This document shows positions 1-10,037 of a DNA stretch of 64,000 nucleotides, piece after piece. Source of the stretch: Platanthera guangdongensis (lineage: Eukaryota > Streptophyta > Magnoliopsida > Asparagales > Orchidaceae); contig CM077153.1 in assembly GCA_039583875.1 (NCBI GenBank), forward strand, positions 119,160,568 through 119,224,567, in the 5' to 3' direction. Both the position numbers and the translations under genes were made by a program. Within the stretch, counting starts at the first letter, position 1, and the number at the start of each line of letters is the position of its first letter. A model generated the notes under the pieces. It ran no database searches, was not told where the DNA came from, and was given only the letters and a program-made list of their open reading frames with translations.

Positions 1-2
1 TA

Positions 3-613
3 AGTCAGTTATGCGATGCAGGTTATCAGGTTTGCTTTACTAATTCCAAATGTATCATTTCTTCAAATAACCAAACTGTTTTAACAGGGTGTAGACAAGG
101 GAACATATACCTAGTAAACTTTAACTCTGCTAATTTAGAACAATGCTTATTCAATAAAGTTAGTAATAACAATATTCTCTGGCATAAGAGACTATGTCAT
201 GTCAACCTTAAGAACATCTCTAAGCTATCTAGGGACAACCTTGTCAAAGGATTGCCTTCTAGCCCCTACAAGAAGGAAAGCCTATGCAAGGCTTGTCAAG
301 AAGGCAAGCAAACTAAAAATAACTTTAAGTCAATTAATAAGAGTGACTCACCTAAGATTCTATACTTGCTACATATGTATCTATTTGGACCCATTGCTAT
401 ACAAAGCTTAGGAGGGAAGTCTTACACTCTAGTTATTGTAGATGACTTCTCTAGATTTTCTTGGGTATTCTTCTTGAGAAACAAGTTAAATAACTTTAAA
501 GTACTTACAGACTTTCTTAAGAGCATAAGGATTGAGTATTCTACTCCAGTTGCATTGATCAGAAGTGATAATTGTACTGAGTTTGAATCTCTTCCCATGC
601 AAAGATTCTGTGA
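3..613 (+). pseudogene. copia GAG-pre-integrase and integrase, N-terminal part (element S)
   Basis: One frame is open from base 3 to the CACTA insertion. The GAG-pre-integrase zinc domain is recognisable: WHKRLCH followed by CKACQEGKQ gives the His-His-Cys-Cys set. The integrase core follows, with the first catalytic Asp in VIVDDFSRFSW and the second in IRSDN. The frame enters from the left edge, so gag and protease are outside. The domain is cut after residue about 203 by the transposon at 614. Expected role: strand transfer of the retrotransposon cDNA. It cannot be functional as it stands. Confidence 0.85.
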
Positions 614-1338
614 CACTACTAGAAAGATGACATTTAGCCACCGTTTTTTTGCCACGGGGGAGACCATGGCTAATAATGAAATATTAGCCACGGTACTTAT
701 TTCGTGTCTAATAAGTTAGTATTTGCCACAGATGACTAATTCATGGCAAATAAAAAGTTTTTGCCATGATTTGCCTATTTCGTGGCTAATAAACTAGTAT
801 TAGCCACGGAAGCCTAATTCGTTGCAAAAAAGGGGTATTTTTAGTCCCACACCGCAAATTAAAACATCAATTTCGAGTTTATATTGCCCATTCTGCAATG
901 AATGTTTGTATTAAGCTGGGGTCGCGGGCGGACTCGCGGGCGATGGCGCGAGCGGGCGGCGGGCCGCGTGCCGCGACGGTGGCAGGCTGCGGCGGCGGCG
1001 GGAGGCGGGCCATGCCGGCGGAATCTTTTTTATGTGAGGAATTATCATTTGTTTCAGGTCCTTTAGCCATGACAATTGAATCGTGGTAAAGAAGGAGCTT
1101 TTAGCCGCGACAATTGAACCGTGGCTAATAATTGCTGAAAACATGCCCTTTAGCCACGATTTTAATTTGTGGCTAAAACGTATTTGCCACGGATTCAGCG
1201 TGGCTAAAACTATTAGCCATGCTCGCATTGCCCACGCCCATTTGCCGTGGGTAGGCCGCGACTAAAAGGTTTTATCCATGGTTTTGGACTTTTAGCCACG
1301 ACAATCTGCCGTGGCTAAAATTCTGTTTTCTTGTAGTG
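614..1338. mobile_element. Non-autonomous CACTA (CMC/EnSpm) DNA transposon, 725 bp
   Basis: The element begins CACTACTAGAAAG and ends TTTTCTTGTAGTG, which are imperfect inverted copies of the plant CACTA terminus. It is flanked by the 3-bp duplication TGA (611-613 and 1339-1341), the size expected for this superfamily. Subterminal regions carry many direct and inverted copies of a short TTAGCCACG/CGTGGCTAA motif, as CACTA elements do for transposase binding. The centre (about 915-1015) is very GC-rich. No transposase is encoded, so it would need a partner elsewhere. It interrupts the integrase of S exactly; the host frame matches integrase on both sides. Confidence 0.9.
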
Positions 1339-1781
1339 TGAGGAGGAAGGTATCAGACATTATTTCTCTGCTCCTAGAACTCCTCAACAAAATAGTGTAG
1401 TAGAAAGGAAAAAACAGAACCCTCTTTGAATCTGCAGGAACATTACATGCAAATGCACACATGCCCCTATCCTTTTGGGCAGAGGCTGTGAGCACAACAA
1501 ACTATGTGTTGAATAGAAGTTTGATGCACAAACTTAAGGGTAAGACCCCCTATGAATTACTCAAAGGAAGAAACCTAAAATTGATTACTTTAGAATTTTT
1601 GGGTGTAGATGTTTCATTCATAACAATAATAAGTAACACATTAGAAAATTTGAAGCTAAAGCTATAGAGAGAATTTTTCTTGGATATTCCCAAGTTAGCA
1701 AGGCTTATAGGGTTTTAAATAAATCATCCCTAAAAATGGAAGAATCTGTACATATTTCTTTTGATGAAGCTAACATGTAAT
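1339..1781 (+). pseudogene. copia integrase, C-terminal part (element S)
   Basis: Right of the CACTA element the integrase resumes with the segment APRTPQQNSVVER, which holds the catalytic Glu, then WAEAV and NRS conserved blocks. A frameshift near 1400 (in a run of A) and another near 1577 move the reading frame. The later frame reads FLGYSQVSKAYRVLN, a typical copia integrase C-terminal block, and ends at a stop near 1779. Together with the part before 614 it completes the DDE triad, but the gene is broken by the insertion and the frameshifts. Confidence 0.8.
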
Positions 1782-3660
1782 ATAAGGAGAAGGACTCTTC
1801 TACCTCAGATATTTTGCAGGTACCTCACTTGTGTGAGAAATTAGGTGAGGTGAACCTTACAAAAGAGGTTATATCACCTCCTCCTCCACAAGCTGATGAA
1901 GACAGTAAAGAAGAATTTTTGGAAGTGGAACTTCCTTCAACAACAGACATTATTTCACAAGAGGAATTAACTCCAAATGCTGTTGCTGAACCAACTCCAC
2001 TCACTGACCTTGTCACACTAAGTGATCACTCTAGATCTCAAGTGATTGGGGACATGTCAGTAGGTGTACAGTCAAGGAATCAACTCAACCAAGATGTGAT
2101 GCATTCCTGTTTCATCTCTCAAGTTGAGCCTCAATCCATAAATGATGCAGAGCAAGATCCTCACTAGATTATTGTAATGCAAGAGGAGCTCAATAAATTT
2201 AAGAGATACAGAGTTTGGGACTTGGTTCCAAGGCCCAAAGACTATCCAGTAATTGGAACTAAGTGGGTATTCAGAAACAAACTTGATGCCCATGGTGTAA
2301 TTATGAGAAACAAGGCTAGGCTTGTTGCTCAAGGCTATAAGCAAGAGGAAGGCATTGACTATGATCAAACCTTTGCTCCTGTTGCAAGGCTAGAAGCAAT
2401 CATGATTTTTCTTGTATATGCTGCATACAAGAAGTTTAAAGTCTATCAAATTGATGTCAAGAGTGCCTTTCTGAATGGAGTACTTAAAGAAGAGGTTTAT
2501 GTTGAACAACCTCCAGGTTTTATCTCTCCAACTTATCCTTCATATGTCTTTAGATTGTGTAAAGCTCTCTATGGTTTAAATCAAGCTCCAAGAGCTTGGT
2601 TTGAGACCTTAGCTAGCTTCTTGGTAGAGCATAAATGTACTAGAGGCATTGTAGATAGGACATTATTCACTAGGCACCATAAGGATCAAATATTGTTAGT
2701 ACAAATTTATGTAGATGATATAATATTTGGGTCTACAGATTCCAAACTATGCAAAAGGTTCTCTGACCTTATGCATTCAAAGTTTGAAATGAGTAGCATG
2801 TGTGAGCTCTCGTACTTCCTTGGTCTCCAAGTGAAGCAGCTACCTGATGACATCTTCTTATCCCAGGCTAAGTATGCTAAGGAGCTTCTCAAAAAGTTTG
2901 GGATGGCTGATGCCTCAGCAAAGAAAACACCCATGGCCACTAATGCTGTAATAGACTCTGACGAACATGAGAAACCTGTTAATCAGAAATTATATAGGGG
3001 CATTGTTGGGTCCCTACTATACCTTACAGCAAGCAGACCTGACATAATGTTTGCTACATATCTTTGTGCTAGGTTCCAAGTGAACCCTAAAGAATCTCAT
3101 TTAGTTTTCTTAAAAAGAATTTTGAGATATATAAGGAGTTGTCCTAGTCTAGGACTCTAGTATCCTACTGAGTCAGAGTTTGAGTTAACTGGACACTCAG
3201 ATGCTGACTTTACTGGATGCATAGTAGACAGAAAAAGTACCTCAGGAACATGCCAGTTCCTTGGTATGAGATTAGTCTCATGGTTTAGCGAGAAGCAGTC
3301 ATCTGTGTCTACATCAACTGCTGAAGCAGAATATATAGCTGGTGGCAGTTGCTGCTCCCAGATGCTGTGGATTCAGAACCAACTCCTGGACTATGGGTTC
3401 AACTTAAATAATTCAACTCTATTATGTGACAACACAAGAGCTATATCCATAGCACAAAATCCAGTTTATCACAGTAGGGCCAAGCATATAGACATTAAGT
3501 ATCATTTCATTAGAGAGTGTGTAGACAAAAATAAAATTAATCTTGTCTATATATACACTGATTTATAAAGGGCAGATATCTTCACCAAATCTTTGGATGA
3601 GAGGAATCATCTGTTCTTCATAAATCAGCTTGGTATAATAAATGAAGAAGACTTAATTTG
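1782..3660 (+). pseudogene. copia reverse transcriptase and RNase H (element S)
   Basis: After a variable linker (1814-2167) the RT reads [29 protein letters not shown], then DVKSAFLNG, and the catalytic box [12 protein letters not shown] is intact near 2700-2735. [19 protein letters not shown] marks the end of RT. RNase H follows with SDADFTG, KSTSG, STAEAEY and the terminal block RADIFTKSLD. Three in-frame stops (near 2165, 3159 and 3566) each sit where the family has Trp or Gln, so TGG-to-TAG or CAA-to-TAA changes explain them. Without them the region would be one frame. It converts element RNA to cDNA in the virus-like particle; this copy is dead. Confidence 0.88.
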
Positions 3661-3960
3661 ATTTCTGTCTATGGTCGACAAATTTTTCAAAGTTCGTCGA
3701 ACGGAGATCGACGAACCGGGAAAAGTTCCAGAGACATTAGTCGAACGACGTTCGACAAACTCTCCGTGAGTGAAGTTATTTTCGTCAAATGGAGATCGAC
3801 GAATCTACTTCAGAAATTTTTTGTCGAACGGAGCTCGACGAAATGTTTTCAAATCTTCTGACTAAGATCGACGAATTTTTTAACTATAGAATATTTCGTC
3901 GACCTCAGGTCGAAGAATTTTTTTTAATTTTTCATTGAACGGAGTTTGTCGATTCATATT
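3661..3960. repeat. TCGACGA/TCGTCGA motif array between pol and aORF of S
   Basis: About a dozen copies or near-copies of TCGACGA or its complement TCGTCGA (also TCGAACGA, GTCGAC) occur in 300 bp that is otherwise A/T-rich. No coding potential is evident. The same motif forms a second array in the LTR of this element at about 7385-7760. It lies directly upstream of the aORF start. Confidence 0.75.
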
Positions 3961-4022
3961 CTAAAAAACCTTATATCTAGGTTTTTCTTCGACCTCCGTC
4001 TCGTGCTTTCAGTTCTCTTGCA

Positions 4023-4048
4023 CTTGATCTCTTTTGTGTTTGTTGCAG
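4023..4048 (+). promoter_or_regulatory. Candidate 3' splice site before the aORF of S
   Basis: A T-rich stretch ends in TTTGTTGCAG at 4048, nine bases before the ATG at 4057. The form (pyrimidine tract then CAG) fits a plant splice acceptor and would let a spliced subgenomic RNA place the aORF ATG first. The donor would be upstream and is not identified. Inference from sequence form only. Confidence 0.4.
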
Positions 4049-4949
4049 ACGAACTCATGGCGATTCCAACAGGCGTTCTTGTAGCGATGAAATTTGATAC
4101 AGGTTTTGATATCGACTTCAAGTCATTCCAACATTCTGATCTCAACTTCCTGGACATTCTGCAACTGTTTGAAGATCAACAGTTAAAGCATCCGATGACC
4201 ACAAGAATAAAGATAGCTGGTGCAGAAATACGAGAATGGTTGTACACCTCCTCCTCCCCCCCAGATAAGAATACCATGATGGGAACCATATCGGGTAATG
4301 AAATATCTCTTACCCCCGCCGTCTTAACAGACATATTTAGATCGGTTAATGGTGAAGAAGAATTGGAGATTGATAGTGATGAATTTGATAAGATGTTGAA
4401 TAAGATTGGTTATTCTGGAGACACACACAACAAACTACTAAAGAAACATTTGTCTGCTGAATATAAGTTTCTAGCAGATGTCATCGGCAAGGTACTGCTG
4501 GGAAAACACACAACCCATGACTACATCACTAGGCATCAATTCCTTGTGATGTGTGCTGTTGTGAATAAGAAGCCTGTGAACTGGGCTAGTATCTTGTTTG
4601 AGATGATCAGGAAGAAAAACACCAAGAAAGAGGTGTGTTTTGGAAGTATTCTGGGCATCTTCCTTCAAGCCAAGGCTTCTGAATCCCTGGTCACACCGAC
4701 CATATTCATTAATGCCTCCAAAAGGATTACTTGTGCCCTCTTTGGTAGGTGGGAGAGGACTATCACTAAGCCATCCAAGGCTCCATCCTCTTCCTCCAGA
4801 CCTTCTGAGAGTACATGGGCTGTTCCAGCCACTCCCCACCCTACTGAAGATGTTGCACCTCCACCTCCTCCAGCCTCCACAATTCATCTCTCTTCCCCAG
4901 TTCATACTACAATCCATACTCCTACACCTCCCTCCTCTCCAGTGCACCA

Positions 4950-5135
4950 TCCAAAAACTCATATTCACTCTCATACATCAACCCCATCACTCCATGGTAC
5001 ACCAACTCCATCACAAACTCATATTCACTCCCATACATAAAATCCATCACATCATGGTACACCAACTCCATCACAACATGGTACACCAACTCCATCACAA
5101 ACTCATATTCACTCTCATACACCAACTCCATCACC
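4950..5135 (+). repeat. Coding minisatellite in the aORF of S
   Basis: Imperfect tandem units encode alternations of THIHSHT and HGTPTPSQ. Unit edges recur at CTCATATTCACTC (about 4958, 5018, 5102) and at ATGGTACACCAAC. Copy number probably varies by slippage. One unit carries the first in-frame stop (5038). Confidence 0.8.
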
Positions 5136-5562
5136 ACCCTCATCTCCTCTACCACAACATCTAGCTAACATCCCTCTTTCCACTCTGTCATCCCTACCAT
5201 CATTCAATCTGCTTTCATCCCCCATTCATACCCCATATTCCCCAGATGAGCCAATGCGAGATTCTCTACCTTCACCTCCACCATCATCTTCCATCCACCC
5301 TTTTGTATCCACTCAGACACCTTCTGAGTTCATGCCATTGGACTCTCCTTCCATTCCATCTCTTCTGGCAATTCTCAGTCCCCTCATCAAAAACCTCATA
5401 GCAGAGGCAATTTCACCTCTTCCTTCTTCCATCTCATCCCTTGCTGCTTAAATTTCTACCCTCTCTGTCCCTTCTTCTTCAGTCAGGGGCCTGGCTCAAG
5501 TGCCTACTGAAACCAGGCAAGGGGAGATACTCCATGAAGAAGTATCTCCAGTCGCAGCATAA

Positions 5563-5602
5563 GCAGCAGTAGTAGTAGTAGTAGTAGTAGTAGCAGCAAC
5601 AG
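5563..5602 (+). repeat. Trinucleotide microsatellite (GTA/GCA)n
   Basis: An uninterrupted run of AGT/AGC triplets in the aORF frame, where it codes mainly for Val and Ala. Confidence 0.9.
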
Positions 5603-7193
5603 AAGCAGCTCCAAAGATAGCTATTCCTCATGATTTAATTGATTTTATTGAATATGATATGGATGTGGATGGGACAGTTATAGATGAAATAAACACTGTT
5701 GGTGATTACATTATAAATCCCACAGTAAATATTTTAAGTTTGCTAAATATATTTGATACAGTTCATTTGAACTTCCTTCCAGAAATCAGCCCTAAGCCTT
5801 CTATGGCTATAGTTCCCCACACCTCCCCAATAAGCCCCAAAGTTTCCATGCAACTCAAGGCTAGTTTTGCAAGAATAGAGGCTCCAGTTATTCCATCTCC
5901 ACCAAGAGAAGACTCTTTCATTGTTTCATCCCCTCCCAAAGTCATCTCTCCTCCAACATTCAAGATGGATGATAGTCCCATGCCTGATCTAGATGAGTTG
6001 ATCATGGTAGATATTGAAGAATAAAATAAATTAGTTGCTGAAAGCACTGTTGTACATAGTCCTCCAACTCCAGCTCCAGCTCCTCCTCAGGCTGAAAAAT
6101 TATTGATATCTACAGAAGCTCTAAAGGAAATAAATGCCTTATATGATAATCCCTAAGGATCTTCAGATGATGATGATGATGAAGATGATTCAGATGACAG
6201 TCGTTCTGGAAAGAAAAGAAAATCTCTAAGAAAAGGAAAGCCCCTCCAGCTACTGCTCCAAAACTAAACCCAACTCATGATACCCCATATTATATTCTTC
6301 AGAATATCACTCCTTATAAGGGCATGCCAACTTGGATGTGGCTGTCAAAGAATGAGCAGAAAGCCAAGAAGAAAAGTAGGAGATACTCTCCTCCTCCACC
6401 TTCTCAAAGATACAGGAAAGATCCTCCTCCTCCTCCTCCACCTGCTACTGGTGCTTCAGGCACTTCTTCTCAGAGATCTACCCAATTTCAAAGTTATCAG
6501 AGACAGCAGGGTAGATCCTCATCTTACTCTAGTAGCAGCCAACACAGGTACTCCTCAAGCAAGCAACATCAACATCATCAACATCAACAACCTTACCAAC
6601 ATTTATAATAAGCTCCAGAATCTCAGAAAGCTGACATTCCAAAGAAGCCTGAGTCTCCTCATGTTCCTTTTGAGGATCCTGAAACAGCAACCACTGCTAG
6701 AATGGCCAGATTTCAAGAGCTGGTTGGATTATCTATGATAAACAAGGCCAAAGCTGAAGGAAAGGATCCCTCACAATACTCAACAATGTCAAAATACAGG
6801 AAAGAAGAATTAAATAGGTTTGCAAAAGCTAATAAGGTCTTTAATGTAGATGATTATATGAAATTACATCCAGAGGCTATTGTGCCAAGGGCTACTTCCC
6901 TCAACATCATTGGAGCTGCTGATATGACTATGACAAAGAGTCAAGTAGCTAATCATAACAAGGAGATCAAATTCACTCAGCCTGGTGATAAAGCAAAGGA
7001 GGATAAGCAAAAAGAGATAAAGAGAAAGAAATGAGTATAAACTATTCAGTTTTTTTCCTGTATGTCTTAAATTGTTTATATTCTGTCACAAAGCTACACT
7101 GTATAAATATCTGCTGCATATTTTCAATTTTCCTGCCAGATATATTTTCATGCTTTGTGATTGTTTTTATTTTTGTTTGTATTAGTGACCTCA

Positions 7194-7210
7194 CCCAAAT
7201 AGGGGGAGAT
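7194..7210 (+). promoter_or_regulatory. Polypurine tract of element S
   Basis: AAATAGGGGGAGAT lies immediately before the LTR start TGTTGG at 7211. It primes plus-strand DNA synthesis. The same tract appears in elements A, B and C on the other strand. Confidence 0.88.
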
Positions 7211-8221
7211 TGTTGGATCCCTAGTTTGATTTGGGCTAGGTTCACTAACTAGGATTATTAACCCACCATGTATAACCAGGGTCATGTCTGTTCCTAGATT
7301 TTAGGCTATGTCCTTAGAAACAACCACACATGGACCAGCCAATAGAAGACAGCAGAAGACTCAAGACTTAAAAGAAAATTATGTTCAAGAAAGTGAGTTC
7401 GACGTTCGTCGAACTCAACTCGACGAAAGTCATGCTCCGCTCAACGAACTCAAAGACAATTCTCTGAGTTGAGCTCGATGATATTCGAGCTCAGGTTGAC
7501 GATTTTTGGAAGCTCAACTTCAACACATTAAGTCCAGAATCCTTTCTCCAAACTCCAGTCGACGAAGTTATGGTATCAGCTCGACGAAATTAGAGTACAG
7601 AATTGGCAAGTTTTATCAGAAAGCAGTTAGCTGTTCTCAGGTCGACGAACTTGTTGCTCAGGTCGACGAACAAGAATTATCTGGTCGACGAACATGATTT
7701 CTCTGGTCGACGATCTCTGGAATCAGGTCGACGAAATCTGTTCTTTGCTCGACGAATTCTGTACAGATCCATATTTGGATTTCTCCTTATTTTGTCCTTA
7801 TTCTATTGCAATAATTCCTGAAAAATCAATGCTTAATATTCTCTGAATATAACTGTTAGAAGGAGCATTGTTTATGGTATTCATCAGGATTATTACTTGC
7901 CGCTTTTCAATAGGATAGTTGGGAAATCCATTAATACAGATATTCTATCCAGCCGTATTTCATTCTCCAGGCCGTCAGCAATTAATGAAGAAGGAATTCA
8001 AAAATTCAAAGGAGAAATTCGACTGATCATATAAAAGAGATTTTTCTTTTCTTCTCGAAAAAAACAACAGATACACAATTGAACAAGAGAGTCCACACTA
8101 GAAAGAGAACACAAGGCACACAAAGAAGATCAACATCTATCACATTCTAATCCTTCTCTGTACTGAAAACAATCTTGTTTTCACCTTGACATTGCTGAAG
8201 AAGAAGAAGAACATCCATTCC
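7211..8221 (+). repeat. 3' LTR of element S, first part (U3)
   Basis: Starts TGTTGGATCCC right after the polypurine tract. It is interrupted at 8221 by element A, and the LTR resumes at 16811 after the duplicated ATTCC. U3 contains the second TCGTCGA array of this element. Its first bases match the start of the element C LTRs (read on the other strand), so S and C belong to related families. Confidence 0.85.
7385..7760. repeat. TCGACGA/TCGTCGA array in the U3 of S
   Basis: Around fifteen copies of TCGACGA, TCGTCGA or one-base variants, at irregular 15-30 base spacing, often preceded by CAGG or CTC. No coding potential is evident. This lies several hundred bases upstream of the TATA box once element A is discounted. 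Confidence 0.8.
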
Positions 8222-9757
8222 TGAAAGTCCACCTAGTGTCAACTATCTTCACGTAGGGGGGGGGGGGGAATAGGTGACGTGCAGCATTTTTGCGGAATTT
8301 AAAATTGAACCTGCACAAGAAAATAAAACACCACAGCAAAGAAGGTACACAAGCAATTTATAGTGGTTCCCCGATTTGGGTACATCCACTTTCCCCCTTC
8401 GACCTATCTCCCAACAAGGGACGACTCGGTCTCTTCACCAACAGGATTGAAATCCAATCCTTGCACTATCGGAAGGATCCCTTCCACACGTAGGAGATAA
8501 CACTCCCATAACACGGGTTGCACCCAACCCTTACAACTCGGAACCAACGTTCCTTTACAACAAAAATAAATTAGAATGTACAAGAAATACAAACTACTTT
8601 TGGAGACTAAGGTGTCCCTCTTTGTTGACGACGTGTTCTTGAAGTCCAAGAAGAGTCCACAACCCTAGATCTCTCTTGGAGAGAATCTCCCCGGAACCGG
8701 CGGTGGCAAGATGGGCGGCGGCTTGGTTCACGAGATCGGCGGCGACAACGGTGTGCGGCTGCAGTACTTTGGAGATCCAAACTTCGTAGCAAAGCTAGCT
8801 AGGTCTTCCAACGGTCACACTAGGATTGATCGTCTCAATCGATTCGGACGGGGAAGGTTTTCCCGATCAACAAATCAAGAGACAAAAGATCTCCGGTTAG
8901 ACACGTGAGACTCTAAGCTTGGCTAAGCTTCTGTCGACGAGAGATCTGGAGGAAACCACGATCAAGACCGACGATCAACTTGCTTGAGCGGCGACGGCGG
9001 CGGCGGCGCGGAACTCGCGATCTAGGTCACGTCGCGGCTCGTCTTTTTCAATTCTTCTTCGCTAAAACTACTGTTCAAAAATACCCGTATATATATACAC
9101 AAGTAAACACCTTAATGACCGTTGTGGGTCCCACAAGAAGAAACCCTAAATCCGGTTCAAAATAGTGCCAGCGGCAGAATCCGGTCCAACTTTTTCCCGA
9201 AAATTGCCCAAGTAAATATCGGCGAGAATCACCTGTGATTCTTGTTGAATCATCGAGAATCAAGGGTGATTCTCGACGATTCGGTGAGAATCACAAAGAT
9301 TCGTCGAGAATCACAAAGTGATTCTCGTCGAATTTGACTTGATTGCACTCTGATTTAGCCGGCGAGAATCAGCCAGTGATTCTCGACGATTCGGCGAGAA
9401 TCACTAGGTGATTCTCGTCGATTCTTACTTAGATGATTTTTCGTCTTACGCCTCTGAGCTGCTCTTTGACTCATCCTTGCTCCTTGTCTGCTCTTGCATA
9501 AACACAGCCCTGTTCTTGAAAGTAAGTGCACTCCAATAGAGAGAGTACATGTAGGCCAACACACTGATCTGCTCAACGAGGGATTATGTCGTGCAGACCC
9601 GTGTATATTGACCTACTGCACCCTGACATTGGTGTGCACTTTGCGTGGAATAACTGCAAGCACAACTTGAAATATTTTATCAAATACATTGTGAATTCAT
9701 CTTAACTTGACAGGTGGCTTCCTCAAATCCAGGTAATTGTGGATACAATACCCAACA
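8222..9757 (-). repeat. 3' LTR of element A
   Basis: 1536 bp from TGAAAGTCC to CCCAACA on the + strand. It aligns along its whole length with 15226-16805, differing by scattered substitutions and by copy number in the GAGAATCAC array. It includes a run of 13 G at 8256-8268 near the U5 end (poly-C in the element sense). Confidence 0.93.
9205..9425. repeat. GAGAATCAC/GTGATTCTC inverted-repeat array in U3 of A (3' LTR)
   Basis: Alternating short inverted units GGCGAGAATCAC and GTGATTCTCGACGATTC, around ten in total, interrupted once near 9340. Adjacent units could pair into cruciforms or hairpins. They contain the TCGACGA/TCGTCGA core seen in S and C. Confidence 0.88.
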
Positions 9758-9773
9758 ATCTCCCCCTATTTGA
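9758..9773 (-). promoter_or_regulatory. Polypurine tract of element A
   Basis: On the - strand AAATAGGGGGAGAT immediately precedes the 3' LTR. Identical in form to that of S. Confidence 0.88.
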
Positions 9774-9898
9774 CGAAGCCAAAATCCTACTAGCTAAGAT
9801 GAATACCACCAACCAGATAATATATACAACATACAGAATTTAAAGATGCAGCACAAGAGAGTATAGGCAAACAGACCAAAACTTGAGTCACTCATAAA

Positions 9899-9901
<3 letters not shown>

Positions 9902-9962
<61 letters not shown>
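9902..9962. repeat. (AT)n microsatellite, 3' untranslated region of A
   Basis: About 30 AT units between the polypurine tract and the aORF stop. The matching site in B (about 44436-44453) has only nine or so units, so the run expanded in A. Confidence 0.95.
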
Positions 9963-9966
<4 letters not shown>

Positions 9967-10037
9967 CAAAATTGTTCATATAATAATAATATACGTTAAT
10001 TATTCTTATAAGAGAATGACAAGCTATAAATTTCTGA

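Larger units (their letters stand above)
4057..7034 (+). pseudogene. Accessory ORF (aORF) of the Sirevirus-like element S
   Basis: I chose ATG 4057 (CTCATGGCG) because it follows the candidate splice acceptor and starts at MAIPTGV; an in-frame ATG at 3946 would add a hydrophobic leader that may only be translated spacer. The N-terminal ~230 residues form a globular domain ending in ALFGRWERT, homologous to the aORFs of A and B (shared pattern LLxDVIGKVL, NWxxxLFE, FGxIxxxxL). A long Pro/Ser/Thr/His-rich middle with minisatellite-encoded repeats follows, then an acidic stretch, a basic KKRK cluster near 6230, a Gln/His/Ser-rich segment, and a lysine-rich end. At least six in-frame stops (e.g. 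5038, 5449, 6022) and one frameshift near 6230 break it. Sireviruses often carry such an ORF, sometimes called env-like; the function is unknown and I see no clear membrane anchor. Confidence 0.72.

Noticed and set aside
898..1089. GC-rich ORFs inside the CACTA element
   Set aside because: Low-complexity Gly/Arg/Ala translations on both strands of a GC-rich core; no transposase motif.
3946..4056. Signal peptide on the aORF of S using ATG 3946
   Set aside because: The hydrophobic stretch overlaps the T-rich tract and candidate splice acceptor; A and B aORFs lack it and start at an ATG that matches 4057.
9794..9979. ORFs made of IYIYIY (also at 13212-13415 and 19159-19582)
   Set aside because: They are translations of AT microsatellites.
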